A DNA stretch of 64,000 nt from Streptomyces vinaceus (GTDB lineage Bacteria; Actinomycetota; Actinomycetes; Streptomycetales; Streptomycetaceae), in the NCBI RefSeq assembly GCF_008704935.1, contig NZ_CP023692.1, forward strand, positions 186,001-250,000, read 5' to 3'. Below are positions 16,200 through 25,057 of this stretch, piece after piece; position 1 is the first letter of the stretch, and each line of letters starts with the position of its first letter. The position numbers were made by a program, and so were the translations under genes. The notes beneath the pieces were generated by a model. It was not told the DNA's origin and made no database searches. It saw only the letters and a list, made by a program, of their open reading frames with translations.

Positions 16200-17039
16200 A
16201 TGATCGTGGTGACCGGGGCTACCGGGAATGTGGGCCGGCCGTTGACGCGGGCGCTGGCCCAGGCGGGCCAGCAGGTGACGGCGGTGTCGCGGCACGCGGC
16301 GGCGGTGCCGGACGGCGTCCGTCACGTGGTGGCCGACATGGCTCGGCCGGAGGAACTCGCGCCCGCGCTGGACGGGGCGAAGGCGCTGTTCCTGTTGCTG
16401 TCGGGCGACATGCACGCCGTCGGGACACACCCGGCCGACATCATCGCCCAGGCAGCGGCCGGCGGAGTCCGCCGGGTCGTCCTGCTCTCCTCGCTGGGCG
16501 TGGCCACCAGGCCCTTCGGCGCGACGCGGATCGCGATGAAGGCGGTGGAGGACGCGCTGCGACACTCCGGCCTGGAGTGGACCGTCCTGCGGCCGGGCGG
16601 CTTCGCCTCCAACGCCCTGTGGTGGGCCGAGTCGGTCCGGACACGGCGGGTCGTCGCCGCGCCGTTCGGCGACGTCGGAGTGCCGATCATCGATCCCGCC
16701 GACATCGCCGAGGTCGCGGCGGCCTGCCTGCTGGACGGCCGGCACGCGGGCGGTGTGTACGAGTTGACCGGCCCGGAGGTGATCACCCCGCGCGGGCAGG
16801 CGGAGGCCATCGCCGCCGCGCTGGGTTCGCCCGTACGGTTCCACCACCTGACGCGCGAGGAGGCGAGGGCCGCCATGGCGCAGGGCATGCCGGTGGAACT
16901 CGCCGACGACACCCTGGACATCCTCGGCTCCCCGAACCCGGCCGAGCTGCGCGTCAGCCCGGACACGCAGCAGGTCCTCGGGCGCGCCCCGCGCCCCTTC
17001 GCCGACTGGGCGGCCCGGAACGTCGGCGCGTTCCGCTGA
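16200..17039 (+). CDS. NAD(P)-binding NmrA/SDR-like oxidoreductase
   Basis: A 279-residue atypical SDR. The cofactor loop VTGATGNVGRPL opens the protein. It lacks the classical YxxxK, as NmrA/quinone-oxidoreductase-like proteins do, and ends with a small substrate domain. LRPGGFASNALWW and YELTGPEVITPRGQAEAI are typical of this family. Likely roles are redox sensing or reduction of electrophiles. The ATG at 16200 is preferred over an upstream ATG because GAGGAG lies 7 nt before it. It is controlled by the divergent HxlR gene by inference. Confidence 0.82.
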   Translation: MIVVTGATGNVGRPLTRALAQAGQQVTAVSRHAAAVPDGVRHVVADMARPEELAPALDGAKALFLLLSGDMHAVGTHPADIIAQAAAGGVRRVVLLSSLGVATRPFGATRIAMKAVEDALRHSGLEWTVLRPGGFASNALWWAESVRTRRVVAAPFGDVGVPIIDPADIAEVAAACLLDGRHAGGVYELTGPEVITPRGQAEAIAAALGSPVRFHHLTREEARAAMAQGMPVELADDTLDILGSPNPAELRVSPDTQQVLGRAPRPFADWAARNVGAFR

Positions 17040-17206
17040 GACCGGGTACGCCGCTGAGCATGCGGTCCCCGCCCCCTTGAGGGGTGCCGGCCGCCGAGCA
17101 GGATGTGTGGAACTCCCTCCGAGGGCGATCCGTTGCCACCGAGCCGGACGATGTCCGGGAGCGACAGGTCACGGGTGAGGCGGTCGGCCCCGTACACGGC
17201 GGACCA

Positions 17207-17566
17207 TCACAGCCCGGAAGCGAGCCAGACGGTCGCGGCCGCCGTGGTGGTGAGCCCGACGTTGAGGGCGATCCGGCGGTCGTCTCCGGTCAGGTGGACG
17301 GCGATCGCACCTGCCTGGAGGAGTACGAAACCGCCGGCCGCGGCCGGCGCCAGCGGGAGCGCGATGCCCGTCAGCGGCGGCAGGACCAGGCCGGCCGCGC
17401 CGAGTACTTCGACCGTCCCCAGAGCCCTGAGGGCGGGCAAGGGCACGCGGTCGACCCAGGCCATCATCGGCCGGAGCTCATCGCGGCTGCGGATCACCTT
17501 CAGCGTGCCCGCGTAGACGTAGAAGAGGGCGAGCGGTCCGGCGACGAGCCAGTAGGCGATGTTCAT
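17207..17566 (-). CDS. DoxX-like small membrane protein
   Basis: A 119-residue protein with four predicted membrane helices. The opening NIAYWLVAGPLALFYVYAGTL and the KVIRS segment after it are typical of the DoxX-like family, as is RALGTVEVLGAAGLVLPP. It may take part in thiol or quinone redox homeostasis, but the function of these small members is not established. A cupin relic lies just upstream on the same strand, 48 nt away. Confidence 0.75.
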   Translation of the reverse strand: MNIAYWLVAGPLALFYVYAGTLKVIRSRDELRPMMAWVDRVPLPALRALGTVEVLGAAGLVLPPLTGIALPLAPAAAGGFVLLQAGAIAVHLTGDDRRIALNVGLTTTAAATVWLASGL

Positions 17567-17614
17567 GCTTTCCCGTTCGTGGGTGATCGGTTCAGGAAGG
17601 TTGTCCCGGCTGCT

Positions 17615-17904
17615 TCAGTCGAGGGCCGCGGCCGGCTCGGTCGCGTAGCGGCTCATCGCGTCGATGTCGGCCCGGGGCGTCAACGGCCTGCCACCTCGTG
17701 CTGGGCGTGGCGGTGTTGCGGCGGTCCCTGGGTGTGCGGGGCGAGGACGGACTCGGCGATCGCGAGGCGGTGTCCGGTGTGGCTGCCGTCCTCCAGGACG
17801 CGCATGCGCGTGCTGCCCAGGACGATCGTCTCGCCCGCGCCCGGACCCACCACCGACAGGGCGGGTCCGGTCCGCGTCTCACTGTTGCGTGCTTCTTCGG
17901 TCAT
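17615..17904 (-). pseudogene. Cupin-domain protein with an internal deletion
   Basis: From the ATG at 17904 the frame reads a cupin opening (RVLEDGSHTGHRLAIAES, then PPQHRHAQHE, with metal-ligand histidines) and then hits TGA at 17680. In another frame the last part, LTPRADIDAMSRYATEP, is the usual C-terminus of such cupins and ends at 17617. The central beta strands with the second histidine motif are missing. The gene is thus a deletion remnant and cannot fold as a full cupin. Confidence 0.6.
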
Positions 17905-17960
17905 ACCGACCAGTGCACCGGCCGGGCTGCTCCCGTGTCCAAGACCTGTTCCGCGACGCC

Positions 17961-17977
17961 GATACCCGATGGGTATC
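17961..17977. promoter_or_regulatory. LysR-type binding box
   Basis: GATACCC-GAT-GGGTATC is a perfect 7-bp inverted repeat and contains the T-N11-A core of LysR-type boxes (T17963, A17975). It ends 8 nt before the LysR gene's GTG start and lies between that gene and the divergent cupin relic, as expected for an autoregulatory site. Confidence 0.65.
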
Positions 17978-17985
17978 GTTGCAGC

Positions 17986-18837
17986 GTGGAGTTGAGGACC
18001 TTGCGCTATTTCGTGGCCGTCGCCGAAGAACTCCACTTCGGCCGAGCCGCCAGACGACTGCACATCAGCCAGCCGCCGCTGAGTCGGGCGATCAAGCAGT
18101 TGGAGGCCGATGTCGGAGCCCTGCTGTTCACCCGCTCACCCACCGGCGTCACGCTCACGGCGGTGGGCGCGGTACTGCTCGACGAGGCGCGGGCCCTGCT
18201 CGACCATGCCGACCGCGTCCGTGTACGCGTCGGCGCGGCCGCCGGCGCCGCGACCCTCACCGTCGGCATCCTGGGCGACGGCACCGACCCGGGAGTGTCC
18301 CGGCTGGCCGCGGCCTTCCGCCGGACCCACCCCGGCATCGACATCCGCATCCGCGACACCGACCTGACCGACCCGACGTGCGGGCTGCGCACCGGGCTGG
18401 TCGACGTCGCCCTGACCCGGGCGCCGTTCGACGAGACGGCCCTGACGGTGCGTACGCTGCGCGCCGATCCGGTCGGCGTGGTCGTGCGCGCCGACGATCC
18501 GCTGTCCCGCTACGACCGGCTGCGGCTGGCCGAACTGGACGACCGCCGCTGGTTCCAGTTCCCGCAGGGCACCGACCCGGTCTGGCAGTCGTACTGGAAC
18601 GGCGGCGCACCGCGCGAGGGGCCGGTGGTGCGCGCCGTCCAGGAGTGCCTGCACGCCGTGCTGTGGAACGGCACGGTCGGCATGGCCCCGCTCGGACACG
18701 ACCTGCCCGCGGAGCTGGCCGTGGTGCCGCTGGTCGACATGGCGCCGAGCCGTGTGGTGGCGGTGTGCAACGAGGGTGACACCAACCCGCTGATCCGGTC
18801 CTTCATCGAGATCGCGGCAGCTGCCTACCGTCGCTGA
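17986..18837 (+). CDS. LysR-family transcriptional regulator
   Basis: About 283 residues. The N-terminal helix-turn-helix is canonical (LRTLRYFVAVAEELHFGRAA, then RLHISQPPLSRAIKQLE). A periplasmic-binding-type effector domain follows. The GTG at 17986 is the start that yields the standard V/MELRxLRYF opening. It is encoded divergently from the broken cupin gene and DoxX, which were probably its targets. The original regulon is partly lost, so its present role may be elsewhere. Confidence 0.9.
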   Translation: MELRTLRYFVAVAEELHFGRAARRLHISQPPLSRAIKQLEADVGALLFTRSPTGVTLTAVGAVLLDEARALLDHADRVRVRVGAAAGAATLTVGILGDGTDPGVSRLAAAFRRTHPGIDIRIRDTDLTDPTCGLRTGLVDVALTRAPFDETALTVRTLRADPVGVVVRADDPLSRYDRLRLAELDDRRWFQFPQGTDPVWQSYWNGGAPREGPVVRAVQECLHAVLWNGTVGMAPLGHDLPAELAVVPLVDMAPSRVVAVCNEGDTNPLIRSFIEIAAAAYRR

Positions 18838-18841
18838 CGGG

Positions 18842-19618
18842 TTATGCCGACCGGCCGGTACCGGCGTCCGTGAGTGCCGCCGCCATCAGCAGGTTCAGCT
18901 CCCCCACCAGGTCGTCCTGGTGCTCGTCCAGGAAGAAGTGCCCGCCCGGGAAGTGCCGCAGGCGGAAGTCGCCCGCGGTGTGCTGCTCCCAGACGGCGGC
19001 CTCGGCCTCGTCGACCACGGGGTCGCGGTCCCCGGCAAGGGCCGTTATGGGGCAGGCGACGCGGGCGTCCGGGGCACCGCGGTAGCGCGCCACCGCTCGG
19101 TAGTCGGCGCGCAGCACCGGCAGGATGACGTCCATGAGCGCCGCGTTGGCGAGGAGTTGCTCGTCCGTGCCGTTCAGCTCCCGCAAGTCCGCGATGAGTT
19201 CCTCGTCCGAGGTGGCGCTGTCGGTCCTGCGGCTCGGCAAGGACGCGCCGCGGCTGGCGGAGACCATCAGGGCGCGCGGAGCCGCGGGGCTCCCGCTCAG
19301 CGCGATCGCGGTCTCGAAGGCCACGAGCGCCCCCATACTATGGCCGAAAAAGACCGTCGGCGGTCCGACTGGAACCAGTGCCTCCGCTACTCCCGCCGCG
19401 AGATCCCGCACGCTCTCCATACAACCCTCGCCCATGCGGTCCTGGCGTCCGGGGTACTGCACGGCGATCACCTCCACTTGCGGCTGCAACCGTTGGGACA
19501 GGCCGAAGAAGTAGGAGGCGGAGCCGCCGGCGAACGGGAAGCACACCAAACGCGGGGCGCCCGGTGCGCTGTCGTGGTACCGGCGGAGCCAGGTACTGTC
19601 CTCGATCTTCGTTGCCAT
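18842..19618 (-). CDS. Type II thioesterase of a former NRPS/PKS cluster
   Basis: A 258-residue alpha/beta hydrolase of the external thioesterase family. The opening LVCFPFAGGSASYF is the standard beta1 region. VQYPGRQDR follows, the nucleophile elbow is GHSMGA, and the terminal histidine is in FPGGHFFL; the acidic residue is in LAGDRDPV. These enzymes remove stalled acyl groups from carrier proteins of non-ribosomal peptide and polyketide synthases. GGAGGA precedes the ATG at 19618. The nearby synthetase genes survive only as fragments (20070-20550 and 21904-22011). The thioesterase itself looks intact, so it could still serve another cluster elsewhere. Confidence 0.88.
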   Translation of the reverse strand: MATKIEDSTWLRRYHDSAPGAPRLVCFPFAGGSASYFFGLSQRLQPQVEVIAVQYPGRQDRMGEGCMESVRDLAAGVAEALVPVGPPTVFFGHSMGALVAFETAIALSGSPAAPRALMVSASRGASLPSRRTDSATSDEELIADLRELNGTDEQLLANAALMDVILPVLRADYRAVARYRGAPDARVACPITALAGDRDPVVDEAEAAVWEQHTAGDFRLRHFPGGHFFLDEHQDDLVGELNLLMAAALTDAGTGRSA

Positions 19619-20069
19619 GCTCTGTTCCTCCGGTGACGGGACGGTCGGTCGTGTCTGATAGGCATCGTGCCGCGCGAGGTGCACGCGGGAAGGAAAAACC
19701 GCTGGTTGAAGCGTTGTACCCCGAAACGCGCCCCCAACAAAAGACACTTGACGCGGCCCGATCGAGCATATGTACTGGCGCCGAGCCGCGGGGGAACGGC
19801 GGTGCGTGCTCCCTCGGGTGATCGCGCGTAGATCTTGTGCCGTACAGGGCGCGGGACAGTACACCGTCCAGGCCTTCGACCGGCCGCAGGCGGTCGGGGG
19901 TTGCGCAATGCGCCGTCGGGAAGTCGTCGACCACGCCTTCCCACACGTCTTCTCTGCTCCCGCTTGTCCGACGCCCTGCGAAGAGTGCCCGACCCTGCGG
20001 TCGGGCCGGGGGATTTCGAGGCGCGTCCAGCCGGGATCCGGCCGGACGTGTCCGTACGAGAGGACAAGC
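19619..20069. other. Intergenic debris upstream of the NRPS relic
   Basis: About 450 bases without a convincing gene. The frames here show no known protein. The stretch probably holds thioesterase control sequences and decayed remains of the former biosynthetic cluster. Confidence 0.4.
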
Positions 20070-20550
20070 ATGACCGAAGTGCCGAGCGTTGCCCGAGGGG
20101 ATGGGGTACGGCCGCTCGCTGCGGGGGACGTTGTCGTTTCGCGGTACAGCCGCTGGGTCCGTGTGACTCCGGACGCGGTTGCCGTCTGCCTCGACCGGCC
20201 GGCCGCGCCGGTGGCCATCGGCGTGGCCTTGGCCCGGCCCGACGCGCTGCCCGACGTGACCACGCGGGTGCACAACGCGTACGGTCCGGCCGAGGCCACG
20301 CGCACCGTCACCTCCGCGCTCCTCGGCGAGGCAGACCGTACGTCCCCGCCGATCGGCGGCCCCGTCCCGCCCGTGAGACGGAGCTCGCCCGGCTCGTCGC
20401 CCAGCGCGTCGACGAGTCCCTGCCCGGCTCCATGCGCGGCCACCGGCTGCGGCCCTGCCGGCGGGTCCCGCCCATGCCCATCGGTAAGGCGCACTTCCGG
20501 GCCCTCGCCGACCTGCCCTGGGCCGCAAAGACCGGCCCGCCAGCGCCGGG
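20070..20550 (+). pseudogene. Collapsed NRPS adenylation domain
   Basis: From the ATG at 20070 one frame reads SRYSRWVRVTPDAVAV (the adenylation-domain entry), jumps straight to VHNAYGPAEATRTVTS (core motif A5), then GEADRTSPPIGGP. A second frame, from about 20370, reads ELARLVAQRVDESLPGS and PIGKAHFRALADLPW, the end of an adenylation domain (core A10, normally NGKVDR). Motifs A2-A4 and A6-A9 are missing. The domain has therefore lost most of its ~500 residues by deletions plus a frameshift. It is non-functional. Confidence 0.72.
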
Positions 20551-20584
20551 CACGACGCGACGCAACGAAAACAGGAAGTGCGAA

Positions 20585-21907
20585 GTGAAGACCTTCGAAG
20601 CGTTCAAAGCCATGAGGTCGGGCCCCGTGGCCCGGCTGGTGCTGGGCTCATCGGCCAGCCGGCTGGCCACCTTCGGCTTCAACGCCGCGATGGCGGTGTA
20701 CCTGCTCGACCTCACGGGGCGAGCGACCGACCTCGGCCTCGCGCTGCTGGTCGGCACCCTCCCCTTCTTCGCGCTCAGCCTGGTCACCGGCGTCGTCTGC
20801 GACCGGTTCAACCGGAAGAACATCATCCTGGTGTGCGACGCCCTACGCGTCCTCGTCGCCGTTGCGTTCCTGCTGGCGGCCTGGCTCCTGGACACCGACG
20901 CCACCGTCGCGCTCGTCTACGCCACCGTCTTCTGCTTCTCCGTCTGCGAGTCCTTCGTCACCACCAGCTTCTCCAGCATCGTCCCCGACGTCATCGACGA
21001 AGAGGACATCCTGGACACCAACAACCTCCTCTTCGGCATCGGCGACGCCGTCCGCATGATCGGTCCCGTCGTGGGTGTGCTGCTCTATTCCACCGCGGGG
21101 TTCGCGACCACCGCGATCAGCACCGCCACGCTGTTCTCCGCAGCCTTCCTGTTCCAGCGGGGAGTCGCCTACACCCAGTCCAAGGCTTCCGGCGAAGGAG
21201 CCCAGGGCGTGGCCGCCGTCGCCCGCGAGGAACTGGGCATGTTCCGCAAGCTCGTCACCGCGGACATCCGCCTGACCTCCCTGATGGCCAACGGGTTCAC
21301 CACCCACCTGTTCCTCTACCCCTTCATCACGGTGGGCCTGCCGTACGTCATCACGCAGGTCTTCCGGGCCGGATCCGTCGAGTTCGGCTACCTGGAGGCG
21401 GTCTGCGCCGCCGGCGGCATCCTCTCCCTGCTGGTCGTGCCCCACACCAAGCGCCTGGGTACGTCGAACAGCCTGGCCGCCAGCATGGCGGGCATGATCA
21501 TCGGCGCCGCCCTCTTCCTGGTCCTCCTCGTCGGACCCGCCGTGGACCTCATGACGGACCAGACCGTGGCCCGTCTGGGCATCCTCACCCTGGGCTGCTT
21601 CCTCGTCTTCCTCGCCTTCGGCGTCTACGGCACCTACTTCGTCAGCTTCATGCACACGAACGTGCCCAGCGAGATGCTCGGCAAGGGCCAGAGCCTGGTC
21701 ATGATGTTCAACGCCCTCGGCCGGATGCTCGGCTTCTCCCTCTTCGGCCTCCTCTTCGACCACTCGCTGCAGGCCGCGGTCATCGTCTTCGTCGGCGGAA
21801 TGAGCCTGAAGGTCCTGGTGCACCTCCCCTTCGTCAAGGCCGACCGCCGCCTGCGCGCCGCCACGGCCGCCGACGCACCCGCTCTCGAACCGGCGGCGGA
21901 ACGGTGA
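20585..21907 (+). CDS. MFS efflux transporter of the former biosynthetic cluster
   Basis: About 440 residues with 12 predicted membrane helices, of the EntS/MdtH-like drug or siderophore exporter type. The A-motif is VCDRFNRKNI near residue 75. DVIDEEDILDTNNLLFG is typical of exporters found in NRPS clusters. The GTG start at 20585 is preceded by GGAAG. It follows the collapsed adenylation domain and its stop overlaps a ketosynthase relic start (GTGA), so it was once in the middle of the synthetase operon. It probably exported the cluster product. The reading frame is intact. Confidence 0.82.
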   Translation: MKTFEAFKAMRSGPVARLVLGSSASRLATFGFNAAMAVYLLDLTGRATDLGLALLVGTLPFFALSLVTGVVCDRFNRKNIILVCDALRVLVAVAFLLAAWLLDTDATVALVYATVFCFSVCESFVTTSFSSIVPDVIDEEDILDTNNLLFGIGDAVRMIGPVVGVLLYSTAGFATTAISTATLFSAAFLFQRGVAYTQSKASGEGAQGVAAVAREELGMFRKLVTADIRLTSLMANGFTTHLFLYPFITVGLPYVITQVFRAGSVEFGYLEAVCAAGGILSLLVVPHTKRLGTSNSLAASMAGMIIGAALFLVLLVGPAVDLMTDQTVARLGILTLGCFLVFLAFGVYGTYFVSFMHTNVPSEMLGKGQSLVMMFNALGRMLGFSLFGLLFDHSLQAAVIVFVGGMSLKVLVHLPFVKADRRLRAATAADAPALEPAAER

Positions 21908-22011
21908 CCTCCGACGAACGCGTCGCCATCGTCGGCATGCGCCCCTTCGGCACCGAGCCGGGAGCTAGTACCGGCTGCGCCTCTCCTTCAGCCTGGTCAC
22001 CGGGGAGCTGA
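21904..22011 (+). pseudogene. Ketosynthase N-terminal relic
   Basis: A 35-codon frame overlapping the exporter stop by 4 nt begins TSDERVAIVGMRPFGTEPG. DERVAIVGM is the standard opening of a polyketide ketosynthase domain, which should continue with CRFPGA. Homology breaks after ten residues. The next 90 bases may hold another synthetase fragment (RLRLSFSLVTGELIAEDL), without proof. The initial position and coupling suggest that a PKS or hybrid module followed the exporter gene. Confidence 0.55.
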
Positions 22012-22098
22012 TCGCCGAGGACCTGCGCCGGACGGCCGGTCTCCTCATGCGATCCATGACGACCTGGGACGTGACCTTCGCGGGGCCGGAAAGGGCCG

Positions 22099-22929
22099 TC
22101 AGTTTTCCGATGGCCGGGCCGGGGCGGGCGGCGGGGCCAGGGCGTCGAGGACGGCTGACACGACCCGGCGTTGGCCGGCGGGGGTGAGGTGGAGGCCGTC
22201 CTCCTCGACGTGGCCGTGGCCCGCGGTCCGGGTGTCGACCGTGACCTCGGGCTCCGCGAGCAGGAATTCGGCCAGGGCGTCGAGGTCGGTACCGGCCCAG
22301 CCGAGGCCCGCCCGCCGGAAGTGCTGGTACCGCGCCACGCGCTCGACGTCGACGCCGGTCGGGGTGAGCCAGATCCACCGGGCCCCGGTCCGGCTGACCG
22401 TCAGGTCGCGCAGGGCCTGCAGGGCGCGGCGGGTCTCGGCGGCGGCGACCAGCGGGACCCCGTCCAGCCGTTGCACGTCGTTGGCCCCCAGCATGCACAG
22501 CACCCAGTCGGGCCGCTGGGCCGTGAGGAGGGGGAGGTTCGCCAGGGCCTGGGTGGTCGTACTGCCGGAGACGGCCAGGTTGGTGCAGCCGACCGTCGGC
22601 GGGAGCAGGTGGCGCAGGATCTCGAACCAGGAGAGCCGGTCCGCGGTGGTGCTCTCCCCCACGGCGACGACGTGCTCGCCCGGCCGGAACGGCAGCGCGG
22701 CCAGGCGTGCGGCCGCCCCCGGTAAGGCGGCGAGGGCGGCGGCGGCCTCCCGGTTGCGCGCCTCCAGCCGGCTCAGGCGCGTACGGTAGTCGGCCGCATC
22801 GAGCCCGAACAGCGGCGCGAGCACGGCGTCGTCGGGGGCGGGGCCGAGGTGGCGCAGGACCTTCTCGGGCTGCTGGAAGCGCAGCGTCCGTTCCGCCGGG
22901 TCGGGGTTCGCGTCGGTGGTGCTCGTCAT
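22099..22929 (-). CDS. SGNH/GDSL hydrolase
   Basis: A 276-residue protein. After a ~85-residue helical lead the SGNH fold begins at GEHVVAVGESTTADRLSW, where the usual GDS becomes GES. The oxyanion Asn lies in MLGANDVQRL, and the Asp-His pair appears late as EEDGLHLTPAGQ. The family acts on esters, often of carbohydrates or lipids. The start at 22929 sits 6 nt from the end of the membrane protein gene on the same strand. Both are probably one operon with a MarR gene across the divergent promoter. Confidence 0.78.
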   Translation of the reverse strand: MTSTTDANPDPAERTLRFQQPEKVLRHLGPAPDDAVLAPLFGLDAADYRTRLSRLEARNREAAAALAALPGAAARLAALPFRPGEHVVAVGESTTADRLSWFEILRHLLPPTVGCTNLAVSGSTTTQALANLPLLTAQRPDWVLCMLGANDVQRLDGVPLVAAAETRRALQALRDLTVSRTGARWIWLTPTGVDVERVARYQHFRRAGLGWAGTDLDALAEFLLAEPEVTVDTRTAGHGHVEEDGLHLTPAGQRRVVSAVLDALAPPPAPARPSEN

Positions 22930-22934
22930 GGCGG

Positions 22935-23657
22935 TCAGCCCTCCGTACGGACGCGGCGGCGCGGGAGCAGGAACCCGGCCGCGATCAGCCACAGCAGGCC
23001 GGCGAACCGGGCGATCGGCAGCAGCGGGGCGGCGGCGTCGGCCAGCAGGACCAGCGTGGACAGTTCGGCGACCGCCGCGATGGCCAGGCCCGTCACGGCG
23101 AGGGCGCGCGGGAGCAGGCCGGCGAGCAGGCCGGGTACGGCGATCCCGGCGACCAGCAGCCCGAGGAGGACGACGTGGGCGGGGCCGCCGAGACCGAAGG
23201 CCAGGTACTGCAGGGCCCGTACCAGTTCGACGTGGGCGGCCGTCTCGGGGCGGGACAGCAGCCAGGTGACCAGTCCGGAGCCGGTGAGGAAGGCGGCGGC
23301 GAGGACGCCTCCGGCCAGGGCGATCGTCGCGCCGGGGGCGCGGACCCCGAGCTTGTGCAGGCGCGCCGAGACGGTCGCGGCATAGACGGCGAGCGGTACC
23401 GAGGCGGCGAACTGCAGGGCTCCGGAGACGCGGACGGCACCGGAGTGGTCGCGGAAGTAGGCGGCCGCCGTTTCGGCGGGGCCGAAGGGAGAGGGGAAGG
23501 TGTCGCCGCCCGCGAGCAGGGTGCTGAGCACGAGCCCGGCGAGGAAGAGGGCGGTGAAGACCACGGCCAGGATCCCGGGCGGAGGTCCGGCCTGCGGGTC
23601 GCGGCGGGAGGGGGTCGGTGCCGGGGTGGGCAGGGGTGTGGGCATGGGTACGGTCAC
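22935..23657 (-). CDS. Integral membrane protein (DUF4386-like)
   Basis: A 240-residue protein with six predicted membrane helices after a Pro/Thr-rich N-terminus. PAETAAAYFRDHSGAVRVSG, followed by ALQFAASVPLAVYA, is typical of uncharacterised actinobacterial membrane proteins of the DUF4386 kind. It is the first gene after the divergent MarR operator and may be the primary MarR target. The function is unknown. The start may be at 23657 or at the in-frame ATG at 23645. Confidence 0.65.
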   Translation of the reverse strand: MTVPMPTPLPTPAPTPSRRDPQAGPPPGILAVVFTALFLAGLVLSTLLAGGDTFPSPFGPAETAAAYFRDHSGAVRVSGALQFAASVPLAVYAATVSARLHKLGVRAPGATIALAGGVLAAAFLTGSGLVTWLLSRPETAAHVELVRALQYLAFGLGGPAHVVLLGLLVAGIAVPGLLAGLLPRALAVTGLAIAAVAELSTLVLLADAAAPLLPIARFAGLLWLIAAGFLLPRRRVRTEG

Positions 23658-23683
23658 GACAGATTCCGTTCTTTGAGAGAATC

Positions 23684-23699
23684 ATTCACCGGGGTGAAT
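23684..23699. promoter_or_regulatory. MarR operator candidate
   Basis: ATTCACC-GG-GGTGAAT is a perfect 7-bp inverted repeat in the 68-nt gap between the divergent membrane-protein and MarR genes. The MarR gene has TACGAT 6 nt before its GTG, so the repeat would cover its -35 region. Confidence 0.65.
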
Positions 23700-23725
23700 C
23701 GTTGCGCTTGGCTTACGATAGGCCG

Positions 23726-24229
23726 GTGAACAGTTCCCGGCAACCAGCAGATGCGACGGGCCCGGTCCCGGCCACCGCCCCGCGCGGGGCCGCGTTCCTC
23801 CTCGCCCAGATCGGCGCGCACGCCGCCGGACGCTTCGCCGAGCGGGTGGCCCACCTGGGGCTGACCCCGGCGGACGTCGGCCTGTTGCGCATGGTCGCCG
23901 GGCAGCCGGGACGCAGCCAGCGGGCGCTCGCGGAGGACCTGGGCGTCGTCCCGAGCCGCGTCGTGAAACTCATCGACGTGCTGGAGGGCAAAGGGCTCGT
24001 CGAGCGGCGACGCAGCGAGGAGGACCGCCGCAACTACGAGCTCCACCTCACGGCAGAGGGCCGGAGCACGCTCGGCGCGGTCTCCCGCGCGGCCGCCGCC
24101 CACGAGGACGCCCTGCTGGCCGCCCTCGACTCGGAGCAGCGCGGCCACCTGCTCGGTCTGCTCCAACGCATCGCAGCCGAGCAGGACTTGACCCCCGGCG
24201 TCCACCCCGGCTACCGCGCCCGCGGCTGA
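23726..24229 (+). CDS. MarR-family transcriptional regulator
   Basis: About 167 residues. The winged helix-turn-helix is seen in SQRALAEDLGVVPSRVVKLI with the wing ERRRSEEDRRNYELHLTAEG. The GTG at 23726 is chosen because TACGAT ends 6 nt before it (leaderless) and the upstream frame has no coding character. It probably represses itself and the divergent membrane protein/SGNH hydrolase genes through the palindrome at 23684. Confidence 0.88.
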   Translation: MNSSRQPADATGPVPATAPRGAAFLLAQIGAHAAGRFAERVAHLGLTPADVGLLRMVAGQPGRSQRALAEDLGVVPSRVVKLIDVLEGKGLVERRRSEEDRRNYELHLTAEGRSTLGAVSRAAAAHEDALLAALDSEQRGHLLGLLQRIAAEQDLTPGVHPGYRARG

Positions 24230-24424
24230 GGCCGAGGTCAGCGGAGCTACCGGAAAGGGCCGACAGTAGGTCGGCCGCCGGCCCCGGCGGCGCGCCGTTC
24301 CACTCGGCGCTCCAGGCGGCAGACCAGGAGGTCTCCGAGTCGGAGATCGCCCCCCCTGCGCCGCGACCCGCCGGAGGCGGAGCCATAGGCTGCCACTCAA
24401 CCTTCCCCAAGGAGTGCACTCCCC

Positions 24425-24880
24425 GTGTCTGACGACCTCGCCGCGCCCGTCCCCGGAACCCTCCACCACGTCGAGATCTGGGTCCCCGACCTCGCCCGCG
24501 CGATCGCCGACTGGGCCTGGCTCCTCGAAGACCTCGGCTACACCCCCCACCAGAGCTGGGAACACGGCCGCAGCTGGAAACTCGGCTCCACCTACCTCGT
24601 CTTCGAGCAGTCCCCCGCCCTCACGGCCACCCGTCACGACCGCTGCGCACCGGGCCTGAACCACCTCGCCTTCCACATCGAAAGCCCGGCACGGGTCGAT
24701 CTCCTCACGGCCAGGGCCCGCGAGAACGGCTGGAACCTCCTCTTCCCCGACCGCCACCCCCACGCCGGCGGCACCCACCAACACGCCGCGTACCTCGAAT
24801 CCACCGACGGCTTCGAAATCGAACTCATCGCCTCCGGCACGTCGCAGGAAAGCTCCCAGGGCGGACCGCCGGCAACGTGA
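24425..24880 (+). CDS. VOC-family (glyoxalase-like) protein
   Basis: A 151-residue protein with two vicinal-oxygen-chelate modules. Metal-ligand positions are His in LHHVEIWVPDLARA, His in LNHLAFHIESPARV and Glu in GFEIELIA. AAGGAG precedes the GTG start, and TAGGCT (24386-24391) is a likely -10. Members include glyoxalases, dioxygenases and antibiotic-binding proteins. The substrate cannot be deduced. Confidence 0.8.
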   Translation: MSDDLAAPVPGTLHHVEIWVPDLARAIADWAWLLEDLGYTPHQSWEHGRSWKLGSTYLVFEQSPALTATRHDRCAPGLNHLAFHIESPARVDLLTARARENGWNLLFPDRHPHAGGTHQHAAYLESTDGFEIELIASGTSQESSQGGPPAT

Positions 24881-25057
24881 CCGCGGGCACGACGGCCCAT
24901 ACGCAGGGCATCGATGAGGGCTGCGAGGTCAGCGATCAGGTGGACTCCGCAGCCGACCCCCGTGCGTCTGGCCGGGCGGGAGCCGGTCACGGCCTAGCGT
25001 GGCCGGGACGATTCCGGCGGACCGCCGCCGGGACCACCCAGGACCTACGGAGGCACG

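Noticed and set aside
20070..20588. An intact small gene starting at 20070
   Set aside because: The motif order matches an adenylation domain with large gaps and a frame change, so it is a relic rather than a small protein gene.
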